Assembly: GCA_019233755.1 (NCBI GenBank)
Contig: JAFAMD010000054.1
Location: 1 to 64,000, forward strand
Direction: 5' to 3'
From: Acidobacteriaceae bacterium
GTDB taxonomy: Bacteria; Acidobacteriota; Terriglobia; Bryobacterales; Bryobacteraceae
DNA: 64,000 nucleotides
The notes under the pieces are model-generated. The model saw only the letters and a list, made by a program, of their open reading frames with translations, did no database searches and was not told where the DNA came from. Positions 25,264-33,257 of this stretch are shown here, in pieces. The translations under genes were made by a program, and so were the position numbers. Numbering within the stretch: the first letter of the stretch is position 1; each line of letters begins with the position of its first letter.

Positions 25264-26874
25264 ATGAGCCCTACTGAATTCACGATTTCAACCCCCGATT
25301 GGAAGAGCCTGCAAGGCACGACGCTGGAAGGCGGCTATGAGCTGAAGGAGATTCTCGAAGCCGAGGAGAATGCGGCGAGTTTCCGGGTGCGTGTACTGGG
25401 CGATTACTCACAGAGAGCATTCGCGAGCTTTTACCGCGCGGCCGCTGAGGAATTACACCAGCAGGTTGTAATTTGGGACACGCTGCGGCAGGTGACGAGT
25501 GCCAATTTGAGTGTTCCTTTGGGCGCAGGAGCTATCAGCGTGGGGGACGTGCCTGTGGAGTACGCTGTTCTGCCGGTACCGGATGAAACGCTGGGCGGAG
25601 TGCTGCGCGAGCGGCCGCTGACGGAAGAAGAAGCGCGCGAGATGATGTTCAGCGTGGTCGGAGCTCTGGAGATCCTCCACGCGAACGGCTTCGCGCATGG
25701 ACGTGTTTCGCCCGAAGAGGTGCTCGCCGTCGGCGATTCGATCCAGCTCTCTACTGCCGGGGTGAGGCGCCTCAACTCGCTGCCGCTGGTGAGCACCGGC
25801 GCCGGTAAGTATCTGGCTCCTGAGAGCGTGGTACAGAACGTTACCGCCGGAGCCGATGTGTGGTGCCTGGGTGCGACGTTGTTTGAAGCTTTGAGGGGCA
25901 AGCCGTACACGGCCTCGCTGGATCTGGAGGCTGAAGGTCTTCCTCCGGCGTTTGCGCGGGTCGCGGCGGGGTGCCTCCAGAACGATCCACAGACGCGTTG
26001 TACACTCGGCCAGATTCGGGAACTCTACGAAGGAAAAGCGCTCCCGCCACCGGTGCCAATAGCTGTGGTGGAAACAAGTGCCGCCAGCATGGGGGAACCG
26101 GCAATTGAACAGGCGGATCTGCCTCAGCCGGAAGTGAACGGCCTTTCGAAGCAGACCGTACAGCCCGAATCTGAGGCGAGCTCAGCGGATGCGGCGGCTG
26201 ATCCGGGTCCAGTGGTTGCCAGTGCCATTCTTCCTGATGAGGCAGATGCACAACCAAATTTGGCGCAAACGACTATTCTTCCGCCGGCAGCCAGCGCCCC
26301 CGAGACACCGATCTTGATTTCCCGGCCGGCACGCGGGAGCCTGACGTCCGATGTCGCCGCTGTAGACGATCGAGAACGGCCGCGAAGACTGTGGCTCTAT
26401 AGCGGAATAGCGGTGTTGGCCTTACTGGCGATTGTCCTTATCGCGCGTGGTCGCCACGAAGTAAAGCCGAACACCGTCCCTGCAGCAAAAGCTCAAAGCG
26501 AATGGCCGACCCGCACCCTTACGCCCGATACGCAGCCGGCGAAGACAACCGCCCAGCCTGCTTCTGCCAGCACCCCAACGGGCACTCGCAAGGAGGCGGC
26601 GCCTGCAAAAACCAGCCGTGCAAACCCCAATGAGGATGTGTGGCGCGTGGTTCTGTACACGTACGGACGCCAGCAGGATGCGGAGAAGAAAGCGCAGGCG
26701 CTTAACCAGAAGCACCCGGGACTAGGTGTCGAGGTGTTCGCGCCGAAAGGAACCAGCCCGTACTTAGTGGTTGCAGGCGGAAAAATGACGCGCGAGGAAG
26801 CAATCCGGATGCGGAAGACCGCACTGCGCATGGGTATGCCTCGGGACGCCTATATTCAGAACTATAATCAGTGA
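25264..26874 (+). CDS. Pseudokinase - membrane helix - SPOR protein, 536 aa
   Basis: Residues about 25-255 have a Ser/Thr-kinase-like fold: LEILHANGFAHGRVSPEEVL replaces the catalytic HRDLKPEN loop (H145-G-R, no Asp), the DFG site reads STAG (about 163), and no VAIK lysine is found. The structural APES (185-188) and DVWCLG (198-203) motifs remain. It should bind rather than phosphorylate. A Pro/Ala-rich linker follows, then one membrane helix (WLYSGIAVLALLAIVLIA, about 377-394) and a C-terminal SPOR-like domain (VWRVVLYTYGRQQDAEKKAQ, FAPKGTSPYLVVAGGKMTRE) that would lie outside the membrane and bind denuded peptidoglycan. A role in envelope sensing is inference. Confidence 0.82.
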   Translation: MSPTEFTISTPDWKSLQGTTLEGGYELKEILEAEENAASFRVRVLGDYSQRAFASFYRAAAEELHQQVVIWDTLRQVTSANLSVPLGAGAISVGDVPVEYAVLPVPDETLGGVLRERPLTEEEAREMMFSVVGALEILHANGFAHGRVSPEEVLAVGDSIQLSTAGVRRLNSLPLVSTGAGKYLAPESVVQNVTAGADVWCLGATLFEALRGKPYTASLDLEAEGLPPAFARVAAGCLQNDPQTRCTLGQIRELYEGKALPPPVPIAVVETSAASMGEPAIEQADLPQPEVNGLSKQTVQPESEASSADAAADPGPVVASAILPDEADAQPNLAQTTILPPAASAPETPILISRPARGSLTSDVAAVDDRERPRRLWLYSGIAVLALLAIVLIARGRHEVKPNTVPAAKAQSEWPTRTLTPDTQPAKTTAQPASASTPTGTRKEAAPAKTSRANPNEDVWRVVLYTYGRQQDAEKKAQALNQKHPGLGVEVFAPKGTSPYLVVAGGKMTREEAIRMRKTALRMGMPRDAYIQNYNQ

Positions 26875-26982
26875 TCCCGGCTGCCTGCGTGGGTAAGAAA
26901 GCACGCATGAAGAGGCCGTGAGCCTTCCGTTGGGAAGATATTCTAGTAGGCGCAGTTGCGGGCGGGCCCCCTTCTATTGGAC

Positions 26983-27549
26983 ATGCGGAAAGACAGCAGC
27001 GCCGACGGTGAGCTGGTCGAAGGTCTTCGCAGACGGGATGCGGACGCGCTGGCTGCTGCATATGACCGATACGGTACGCTGGCATACTCCATCCTCCTGC
27101 GCATAACACGCGACCAGAGTGTGGCCGAAGATCTCCTGCAAGAACTGTTCCTGCGTGTTTGGAACCGCGCCCGCGACTTCGATCCTGAGAAAGGAGCGTT
27201 TGGAGTCTGGCTTTTGTCGATCGCGCGTAACATGGCGATCGACCACGTGCGTTCAGCGAGCGCGCGCTTCCAATCCCGGGTGCGGCCCTTTGCGCCATCC
27301 GACCAGATTGCGCTTTCGTATAAACCTAGAGATCCGGAATCGGTGCTCGACAGTGCAAAGGCCATCAAATCCGCGTTTTCAGGCCTGACGGCGAACCAGA
27401 AAAAGGTATTGGAACTCGCATATTTTGAGGGACTGTCGCAGACGGAGATTGCTGCGCATTTACAGGAGCCGTTAGGCACCGTCAAGAGCTGGATGCGGTC
27501 CGGAATGGAGAGATTGCGGGCCGTGGTGAAGGCGGGGGCAAGCAAATGA
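26983..27549 (+). CDS. ECF-family RNA polymerase sigma factor
   Basis: 188 residues with sigma region 2 (AAAYDRYGTLAYSILLRI, VAEDLLQELFLRVWNRA, the -10-binding WLLSIARNMAIDHVRS) and region 4 (LTANQKKVLELAYFEGLSQT, EIAAHLQEPLGTVKSWMR). No additional domains. Start is ATG 26983; the frame runs back to TTG 26956. The anti-sigma gene overlaps its stop by 4 bp (ATGA), the usual sigma/anti-sigma coupling. Confidence 0.94.
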   Translation: MRKDSSADGELVEGLRRRDADALAAAYDRYGTLAYSILLRITRDQSVAEDLLQELFLRVWNRARDFDPEKGAFGVWLLSIARNMAIDHVRSASARFQSRVRPFAPSDQIALSYKPRDPESVLDSAKAIKSAFSGLTANQKKVLELAYFEGLSQTEIAAHLQEPLGTVKSWMRSGMERLRAVVKAGASK

Positions 27550-28268
27550 CGCACTCCGAGATGGACGAGTTGTACGAACTCTACGTGCTCGGGGCGCTGG
27601 AGCCGGAGGCCGCGCAACAGATTGATCGACACTTGGGCGATCAGTGTGACTATTGTCTGCAGCATTTACGCGATGCGGCGCTGGTCGCGTCGGCGATGTC
27701 AGGTCTGGCCGAACCGGTGAAACCGCCCGGGCGGCTGCGAAAGAAAATTCTCGAGACCGTGACACCCCGGCCGAGCTTAGCCAATTGGAAGTTCGCTGTG
27801 GGCTCCCTATTGGCGGCGTGCATCGTGCTAAGTGCGGCGCTGCTGTGGCAGAGAAGCACGGCACAATCGCTGCGCGAACAAGTCGCCGGGCTCGCACATG
27901 AGCGGGACGAGTTGCGATCGGTGGTGGATGTCCTCAGCAGGCCGGATACGAAAGAGGTGCGCTTCGGGCTGGCGGACAATAAGCCGCACGGGCGCGTATT
28001 CGTCAGCCCAAGCGGCGGCGTCGTTTTCGTGGGATCGAATTTGCCCCAGGTAAGCTCTGACCAGACGCTGGAATTGTGGGTTATTCCTGCGACCGGTGAT
28101 CCGCAGCCTGCGGGTCTCTTCCGCGCCGGCGCCGGCGGCGATTCTGTACACGTATGGCAGCAGCCCGTGAATCTGGCGCAGCTTCATGCCGTTGCCGTTA
28201 CGATCGAGCCGGAGCGGGGTTCGCAGAAACCGACAACTCCACCGTTCCTCATCGTTCCCGTGGCTTGA
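27546..28268 (+). CDS. RskA-like membrane anti-sigma factor
   Basis: 240 residues. The cytosolic N-terminus has an anti-sigma zinc-binding-like motif, H29-x4-C34-x2-C37 in DRHLGDQCDYC, one residue longer than the usual H-x3-C-x2-C. One membrane helix (FAVGSLLAACIVLSAALLW, about 83-101) and a short coiled coil (QSLREQVAGLAHERDELRSV) lead to an extracytoplasmic RskA C-terminal domain (GGVVFVGSNLPQVSSDQTLE, LWVIPATGDPQPAGLF). It should sequester the preceding sigma factor until a signal triggers its cleavage or release. Confidence 0.9.
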   Translation: MTHSEMDELYELYVLGALEPEAAQQIDRHLGDQCDYCLQHLRDAALVASAMSGLAEPVKPPGRLRKKILETVTPRPSLANWKFAVGSLLAACIVLSAALLWQRSTAQSLREQVAGLAHERDELRSVVDVLSRPDTKEVRFGLADNKPHGRVFVSPSGGVVFVGSNLPQVSSDQTLELWVIPATGDPQPAGLFRAGAGGDSVHVWQQPVNLAQLHAVAVTIEPERGSQKPTTPPFLIVPVA

Positions 28269-28273
28269 AGCGT

Positions 28274-28588
28274 CTAAACACGGCTGTAGGCGCTGTACTG
28301 TTCGTCGCGAATGTCCATGAATGCCAGCAGACGCGTTCCCGCCAGCGACGGACCTTCGCGAATACGAAAGGGCCGAAGAAGAGTGTTCTCGCTCAGCTCC
28401 AGCAATAGACGCTGATTTTCTTCGAACTGCCGCTGTGCCGGACTGTCCGCGAGCTGCACCTGCGTGTAGCTGAATTCAGAAAGCGGCACGCCCGGAAGTG
28501 GGGCAGCGAGAGCGGATGCCGAAAAAGCACTGGCGCAAAGCCCCGCGGCGGCTTGGGTGCCCTGCCGAAGCAATTCCCGTCTGTTCAT
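28274..28588 (-). pseudogene. Truncated N-terminus of a GH127/DUF1680-like enzyme
   Basis: ATG 28588 starts a Tat-type leader (MNRRELLRQGTQAAAGLCAS) followed by PLSEFSYTQVQLADSPAQRQ and EENQRLLLELSENTLLRPFR. These match the beginning of DUF1680/GH127 beta-L-arabinofuranosidase-like proteins, normally over 600 residues. This frame stops at 104 residues and no continuation is found in the neighbouring rightward genes, so it looks like a deletion remnant. A short exported protein that only resembles this N-terminus cannot be excluded. It lies between convergent anti-sigma and divergent CocE genes. Confidence 0.6.
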
Positions 28589-28639
28589 TTCTTCTATCCT
28601 CGCGCTGCATTCGCATAGAATGTTTGGCAACGTTCAGTC

Positions 28640-30412
28640 ATGATGCGAAAAGCCATCCTGTCTTTCATCTGTCTTGCCTGTGTGAGTGTGCTGCTGCGAG
28701 CCGCCGAGCCGTACGCCGTTACCGTGGAGCGTGGCGTCGAAGTAAAGATGCGCGACGGCGTCGTGCTGCGCGCCGATATCTATCGGCCGAAAGCGGAGGG
28801 GACCTTTTCAGTACTGCTTCAGCGCACGCCCTATGACAAGCGTGGCGGAACGGCCTTCGGATACCAGGGCGCGGCGCAGGGGTATGTAGTGATCATCCAG
28901 GATGTTCGCGGAAGGTACACGTCTGAAGGCGAATGGTATCCGTTCAAGCACGAATCAGAAGACGGATATAACACGGTGGAATGGGCCGCGGCGCTGCCCT
29001 ATTCGAACGGAAAGGTGGGGATGTTTGGCGGCTCTTACGTGGGTGCGACGCAGATGCTGGCTGCTATCGCCCACCCGCCGCATCTGGCAGGCATCTGTGC
29101 AGAGGTGACAGCGAGCAACTATCACGCAAACTGGACCTATCAGGGCGGGGCGTTCGCGCAGTGGTTCAACGAGTCATGGACCTCGGGATTAGCGCAAGAT
29201 ACGCTCAACCGCCTGGTGCAGAAGGATACGAACGCGTTGGAAGGTGTCCGCACGCTCCCGCTGGTGAAGTATCCGCTGTTCAATTTTCCGGCCATGCCGG
29301 CGAATCCGGACCTGATAGAGGCACTCGCGCCCTATTTCCGCGACTGGCTCGCGCATCCGGACTATGACGCTTATTGGAAGCAGTGGTCCATCGCGGAACA
29401 CTATAACGACATCCAGGTGCCGACATTGACGATTGCCGCCTGGTACGACCTTTTTCAGGGCGGATCGCTGCGAAATTACGTAGGAATTAAGGAGCACGGC
29501 GGCAGCGAAGCGGCACGCAGGGGGCAGCACCTGCTGATCACCATCGGCGGTCATGCAGGCAGCGGTCAGAAGATCGGCGAGGTCGATTTCGGGCCGACCG
29601 CTGCCGAATTTAGCGCGGATGCAATCACGCTTCGCTGGTACGACTATCTGTTCAAGGGCGAGCAGAACGAGTTTGCCAAAGTAACCCCGGTGCGAATCTT
29701 CGTAATGGGATCGAACGTGTGGCGCGATGAGCAGGATTGGCCACTTGCACGAGCTCAGAGCACCCGATACTATTTGCACGCGGCGCACCGCGCCAATTCA
29801 GCCGCCGGCGATGGGAGTCTGTCCACAACGGAGCCGCAGGCGGAACCGGAGGACCGGTACATTTATGACCCGGACAAGCCGGTTCCGACAGTCGGCGGGC
29901 CGCTGTGTTGCGATGGGACGCATCTGCCGCCGGGGCCTCGCGATCAGGCTTCGGTGGAGAAGCGTGATGACGTATTGGTTTATTCGACGACACCGTTCGA
30001 GCAAGATACGGAAGTGACCGGGCCGGTCAGCTTGGAACTGTATGCGAAATCGTCGGCTGTGGACACGGATTTCACCGCGAAGCTGGTTGACGTTTGGCCA
30101 AATGGCTTTGCGCAGAATCTGACAGAGGGTATCGTACGGGCGCGCTATCGCGATTCGCAGGAAAAGCCCGTGCTCATGACCGGGGGGACTGTCTACAAGT
30201 TCACCATCGACCTGTGGTCAACGAGTAACGTATTCAAAAAAGGTCACAGGTTGCGGCTCGAGGTTTCAAGCAGCAACTTCCCGCGGTTTGATAGAAATTT
30301 GAATACCGGCGAGGGAATCGAGTTCGCGCGAAGGCACGTGGTCGCAACGAACACGGTCTACCACGATGCACAACATCCGTCGGCGCTGATTCTGCCGATC
30401 GTGACTCAGTAG
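28640..30412 (+). CDS. Secreted CocE/NonD-family hydrolase (S15-like), 590 aa
   Basis: Signal peptide (MRKAILSFICLACVSVLLRA) is followed by an alpha/beta-hydrolase domain with VEVKMRDGVVLRADIYRP, QDVRGRYTSEGEWYPF, and the nucleophile elbow GMFGGSYVGATQ (Ser near residue 133). Asp is in TIAAWYDLFQGG and the catalytic His in TIGGHAGSG. The C-terminal jelly-roll (from about 430, EVTGPVSLELYAKSSAVDTD) is the PepX_C domain of cocaine esterase and X-Pro dipeptidyl peptidases. It hydrolyses esters, amides or acyl groups; the natural substrate is unknown. Confidence 0.93.
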   Translation: MMRKAILSFICLACVSVLLRAAEPYAVTVERGVEVKMRDGVVLRADIYRPKAEGTFSVLLQRTPYDKRGGTAFGYQGAAQGYVVIIQDVRGRYTSEGEWYPFKHESEDGYNTVEWAAALPYSNGKVGMFGGSYVGATQMLAAIAHPPHLAGICAEVTASNYHANWTYQGGAFAQWFNESWTSGLAQDTLNRLVQKDTNALEGVRTLPLVKYPLFNFPAMPANPDLIEALAPYFRDWLAHPDYDAYWKQWSIAEHYNDIQVPTLTIAAWYDLFQGGSLRNYVGIKEHGGSEAARRGQHLLITIGGHAGSGQKIGEVDFGPTAAEFSADAITLRWYDYLFKGEQNEFAKVTPVRIFVMGSNVWRDEQDWPLARAQSTRYYLHAAHRANSAAGDGSLSTTEPQAEPEDRYIYDPDKPVPTVGGPLCCDGTHLPPGPRDQASVEKRDDVLVYSTTPFEQDTEVTGPVSLELYAKSSAVDTDFTAKLVDVWPNGFAQNLTEGIVRARYRDSQEKPVLMTGGTVYKFTIDLWSTSNVFKKGHRLRLEVSSSNFPRFDRNLNTGEGIEFARRHVVATNTVYHDAQHPSALILPIVTQ

Positions 30413-30427
30413 CCGGCGTCTGGAGCC

Positions 30428-30946
30428 CTATTTTGTCGGAATCTTCGGAACTGACCCGGCAGGAGCCGGGTTCTTCTGTACCGGCGGAAGCCCGCTTTCC
30501 GGCAGCGGAACCAGCATCTGTTCCTTCCGGTAGATCAGCGTGGATGTGTCGTAGCTGGCGAGTTCGAAGCCGTGGCCGTGCGTGATGGCGTCGGTGGGGC
30601 AGGCCTCGACGCAGTAGCCGCAGAAAATGCAGCGGTTGTAGTCAATGTTGTACACGCGGGCGTAGCGTTCCCCGCCGCTGAACCGTTCCTGCTCCGTGTT
30701 TTCCGCCGCTTCGATGTAGATGCAGTTGGCCGGGCAGGCAGCCGCGCACAGAAAACACGCGACGCACTTTTCCAGGCCGTTTTCGTCCCGTTGAAGAACG
30801 TGCGCGCCGCGATAACGCTCCTGGAGGATCGCCGGTGCGTCCGGATATTCTTCGGTAATCGTCGGCTGCAGCATCTCCTTAAACGTGATGCTCATGCCTT
30901 TGGCGATGGCCGCAGCGGAACCTAGCACTTCACCGATTTTTGCCAT
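30428..30946 (-). CDS. nuoI: NADH-quinone oxidoreductase subunit I (2x[4Fe-4S])
   Basis: 172-residue ferredoxin-like subunit of complex I, which carries electrons from the peripheral arm towards quinone. Two 4Fe-4S motifs: CVACFLCAAACP near residue 61 and CIFCGYCVEACP near 106. These are flanked by the NuoI-specific YPDAPAILQERYRGAHVLQ and GLEKC. Start at 30946 has AAGGAAGAA directly upstream; the frame extends to 31063 without homology. No other nuo gene is adjacent, so it stands alone here. Pro-rich tail follows. Confidence 0.92.
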   Translation of the reverse strand: MAKIGEVLGSAAAIAKGMSITFKEMLQPTITEEYPDAPAILQERYRGAHVLQRDENGLEKCVACFLCAAACPANCIYIEAAENTEQERFSGGERYARVYNIDYNRCIFCGYCVEACPTDAITHGHGFELASYDTSTLIYRKEQMLVPLPESGLPPVQKNPAPAGSVPKIPTK

Positions 30947-31062
30947 TTCTTCCTTCAGGTTAGCGCAGGCGGTTGTCACCCCCATGCAGGTGTCTGTGCA
31001 AATTAAGGCTGCCGCTGTTTTGATGAGTTGGCCTGCGTGAAACGGTGGGAGAATGACGGACA

Positions 31063-31848
31063 ATGCGAGTAGTTATCCTGTTGCTGCTGGTCGCAGCAGC
31101 GCTTTGCGGCGACACGTTCAAGTTGTACCTGAAGGATGGCGGTTATCACCTCGTACGGGAATACCAGGTGCAAGGGGATCGCGTGAAGTTCTACAGCACC
31201 GAACGCGGCGATTGGGAAGAAATGCCGCTCGACTTGGTGGACCTGAGCAAGACGGAAGAAGCGCGCAAAGTTAGGGCGGACGAGACCAGCCGTGAAGCTC
31301 GCGCCGAGGACGAGGAAGAGAAGGCGGAGCGTGAGCTGCGGCATGAGATCGAAGCGATCCCGGTCGAGCGCGGCGCGTATTACAACGACGGCCAGAAAGT
31401 GAAAGGGTTGGCCGTTGCCGACTACCAGGTGGTCACTGATAAGAGGCGGAAGGCGATACAGGTCCTGAGCCCGGTGCCGCTTGTGCCCGGTAAAGCATCC
31501 GTTGTGATTAAGGGCGAGCACTCGAATTTCGTTGTGACGGAGGACCGGCCGAGCTTCTATCTTCGACTGGCAAAAGAAGAGCGGTTCGGAATTATCAGGC
31601 TCGAGCCGAAGAAACAGACACGGATCGTCGAAAACATTTCGATCATCCCGGTTGCGAAGCAAGCCGAAGAACAACGCAAGCAGATGGATACGTTTGACCA
31701 GCAGCTCGCCGAGGGGTTATACCGGGTTTGGCCCGAAAAGCCGTTGACGCCTGGCGAGTATGCGTTGGTGGAATTCTCCGATACCGGAGACAAAGACGAT
31801 ATCGAACTGCTGATCTGGGATTTCAGCTATCGCCCCACCGCCAAGTAG
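31063..31848 (+). CDS. Secreted protein of unknown function, 261 aa
   Basis: Signal peptide MRVVILLLLVAAALCG, then DTFKLYLKDGGYHLVREYQV, a motif seen in Acidobacteria proteins that resembles a small SH3-like or SLA1-like barrel. A charged, probably helical linker (SREARAEDEEEKAERELRHE) leads to a C-terminal beta domain (VVIKGEHSNFVVTEDRPSFY, EYALVEFSDTGDKDDIEL). I do not recognise a named family for the C-terminal part. It is divergent from nuoI. Confidence 0.75.
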   Translation: MRVVILLLLVAAALCGDTFKLYLKDGGYHLVREYQVQGDRVKFYSTERGDWEEMPLDLVDLSKTEEARKVRADETSREARAEDEEEKAERELRHEIEAIPVERGAYYNDGQKVKGLAVADYQVVTDKRRKAIQVLSPVPLVPGKASVVIKGEHSNFVVTEDRPSFYLRLAKEERFGIIRLEPKKQTRIVENISIIPVAKQAEEQRKQMDTFDQQLAEGLYRVWPEKPLTPGEYALVEFSDTGDKDDIELLIWDFSYRPTAK

Positions 31849-31908
31849 CCCAGGGCGGCGCTGCCCCGATTTTCACGCGCTGTTGTTGCGCTTGCTAACC
31901 GTCGTGAT

Positions 31909-33144
31909 TCATTCGTACCGCAGGGCCTCCGCAGGTGCAATTCGGGCTGCGCTGCGCGACGGGTGAAGCGTCGCGATGAAGCTCGTAAACAACGCCAGGA
32001 CGGCAACCCAGATGCCGTCCGTCCAGTGATTCTGGAACGGAACGTAGCTGATGGAATAGACCTGCTCGTCAAGGCGCAGCCAGTGATAGTGATTGAAAAG
32101 CACCGTTACGACGTAGCCCGCGCAAAGCCCGATCACGCAGCCGAGGCTGCCGATGAGGAGACCCTGCAAAACGAAAATGCGCTGAATCTGCTGGCGCCGC
32201 GTCCCCATGGACATCAGGATCGCGACGTCGCGGTGCTTTTCCATCACAAGCATGACGAGCACGACGAGTATATTGAGCGCGGCAACAAGTTCGATCAGAC
32301 TGACGGTGATGACGCTCACCGTCTTTTCGAGCTTGAGCGCGTTCAGCAGCGAGCGATTTTGCTCCATCCAGGTATTCGCGATGAGTTTGGGTCCGATGAT
32401 GTCTTCGGCCTGGCGCGCGACCTGCGGAGCTTCGAAGATATTATCGAGGCGGATCTCGAGCGTGTTGACGACGTCGTTGAGATCAAGAACACGTTGGGCG
32501 GCGGGCAGGGAAGTGAAGGCCCAGCTCGAGTCGAGATCATAAAGGCCGGATTCAAAGATACCGGCGACGCGGAAGTGGTAGAGACTTGGAACCACGCCCA
32601 GCGGCGTCAATTGTCCCTGGTAGCTAATTACGGTGACGGGGCTGTGAAGGACAACTCCCGCCTGTTCGGCGAGACGCGAGCCGAGCACGATGCTGTATTC
32701 ACCGGGGCGGGGGCTGTCAAAGCTCGCGAGCGAGCCGGCCTTCAGGTGACGGAGCATGTCAGGAGCAGGCGCGCCATGCCCCAGCGGAACCCCTTTCAGA
32801 ATCGCGCCCGAACCCATGATGGGGCCCTTGACCGCGACCTGGCCATACAGGCCGGGTGTGACGCTTATCACGTGCGGCAAGCGCTTCAGCTTAGGAACGA
32901 GCCGCTCCCAGTTCTCGATACCATAGGCGGGAGTGCGTTCAAGAATACTGACGTGCGCGGTAGCGCTGAGCAGGCTGGATTGCAGCGTACTTTGAAAGCC
33001 GTTGTTGATGGCCAGGGCGATGATAAGAGCCGCGACGCCGGCGGCCACGCCCAGCACTGAAATGACGGAGATAACCGAGATGACGGTTTGCTTTCGCTTT
33101 GCCCGCAGATAACGAAGAGCGACCATCCATTCGAAGCGCGACAT
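31909..33144 (-). CDS. LolC/LolE-type lipoprotein-release ABC permease
   Basis: 411 residues, four membrane helices in the LolCE layout: an N-terminal helix (VISVLGVAAGVAALIIALAI) after FEWMVALRYLRAKRKQ, a large periplasmic MacB-like domain (about 50-265), then three C-terminal helices (VSLIELVAALNILVVLVMLV, VLQGLLIGSLGCVIGLCAGY, GIWVAVLALFTSFIATL) and the coupling sequence EKHRDVAILMSMGTRRQQ. It ends with SAARIAPAEALRYE. The required ATPase (LolD) is not adjacent; the nearest candidate in the window is at 48613. No lolE partner is adjacent, so it may act as a homodimer. Confidence 0.88.
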   Translation of the reverse strand: MSRFEWMVALRYLRAKRKQTVISVISVISVLGVAAGVAALIIALAINNGFQSTLQSSLLSATAHVSILERTPAYGIENWERLVPKLKRLPHVISVTPGLYGQVAVKGPIMGSGAILKGVPLGHGAPAPDMLRHLKAGSLASFDSPRPGEYSIVLGSRLAEQAGVVLHSPVTVISYQGQLTPLGVVPSLYHFRVAGIFESGLYDLDSSWAFTSLPAAQRVLDLNDVVNTLEIRLDNIFEAPQVARQAEDIIGPKLIANTWMEQNRSLLNALKLEKTVSVITVSLIELVAALNILVVLVMLVMEKHRDVAILMSMGTRRQQIQRIFVLQGLLIGSLGCVIGLCAGYVVTVLFNHYHWLRLDEQVYSISYVPFQNHWTDGIWVAVLALFTSFIATLHPSRSAARIAPAEALRYE

Positions 33145-33257
33145 GTCTTCATCTATTGTGAATGCTGCGGGCTAGGCTGATTAGCACATCGCCCGTCTGG
33201 TGCTGTAATATTAGTCACTTCGGAATTCGGCGCAGCGTGGTCCTGGAGGTAAGCGGC

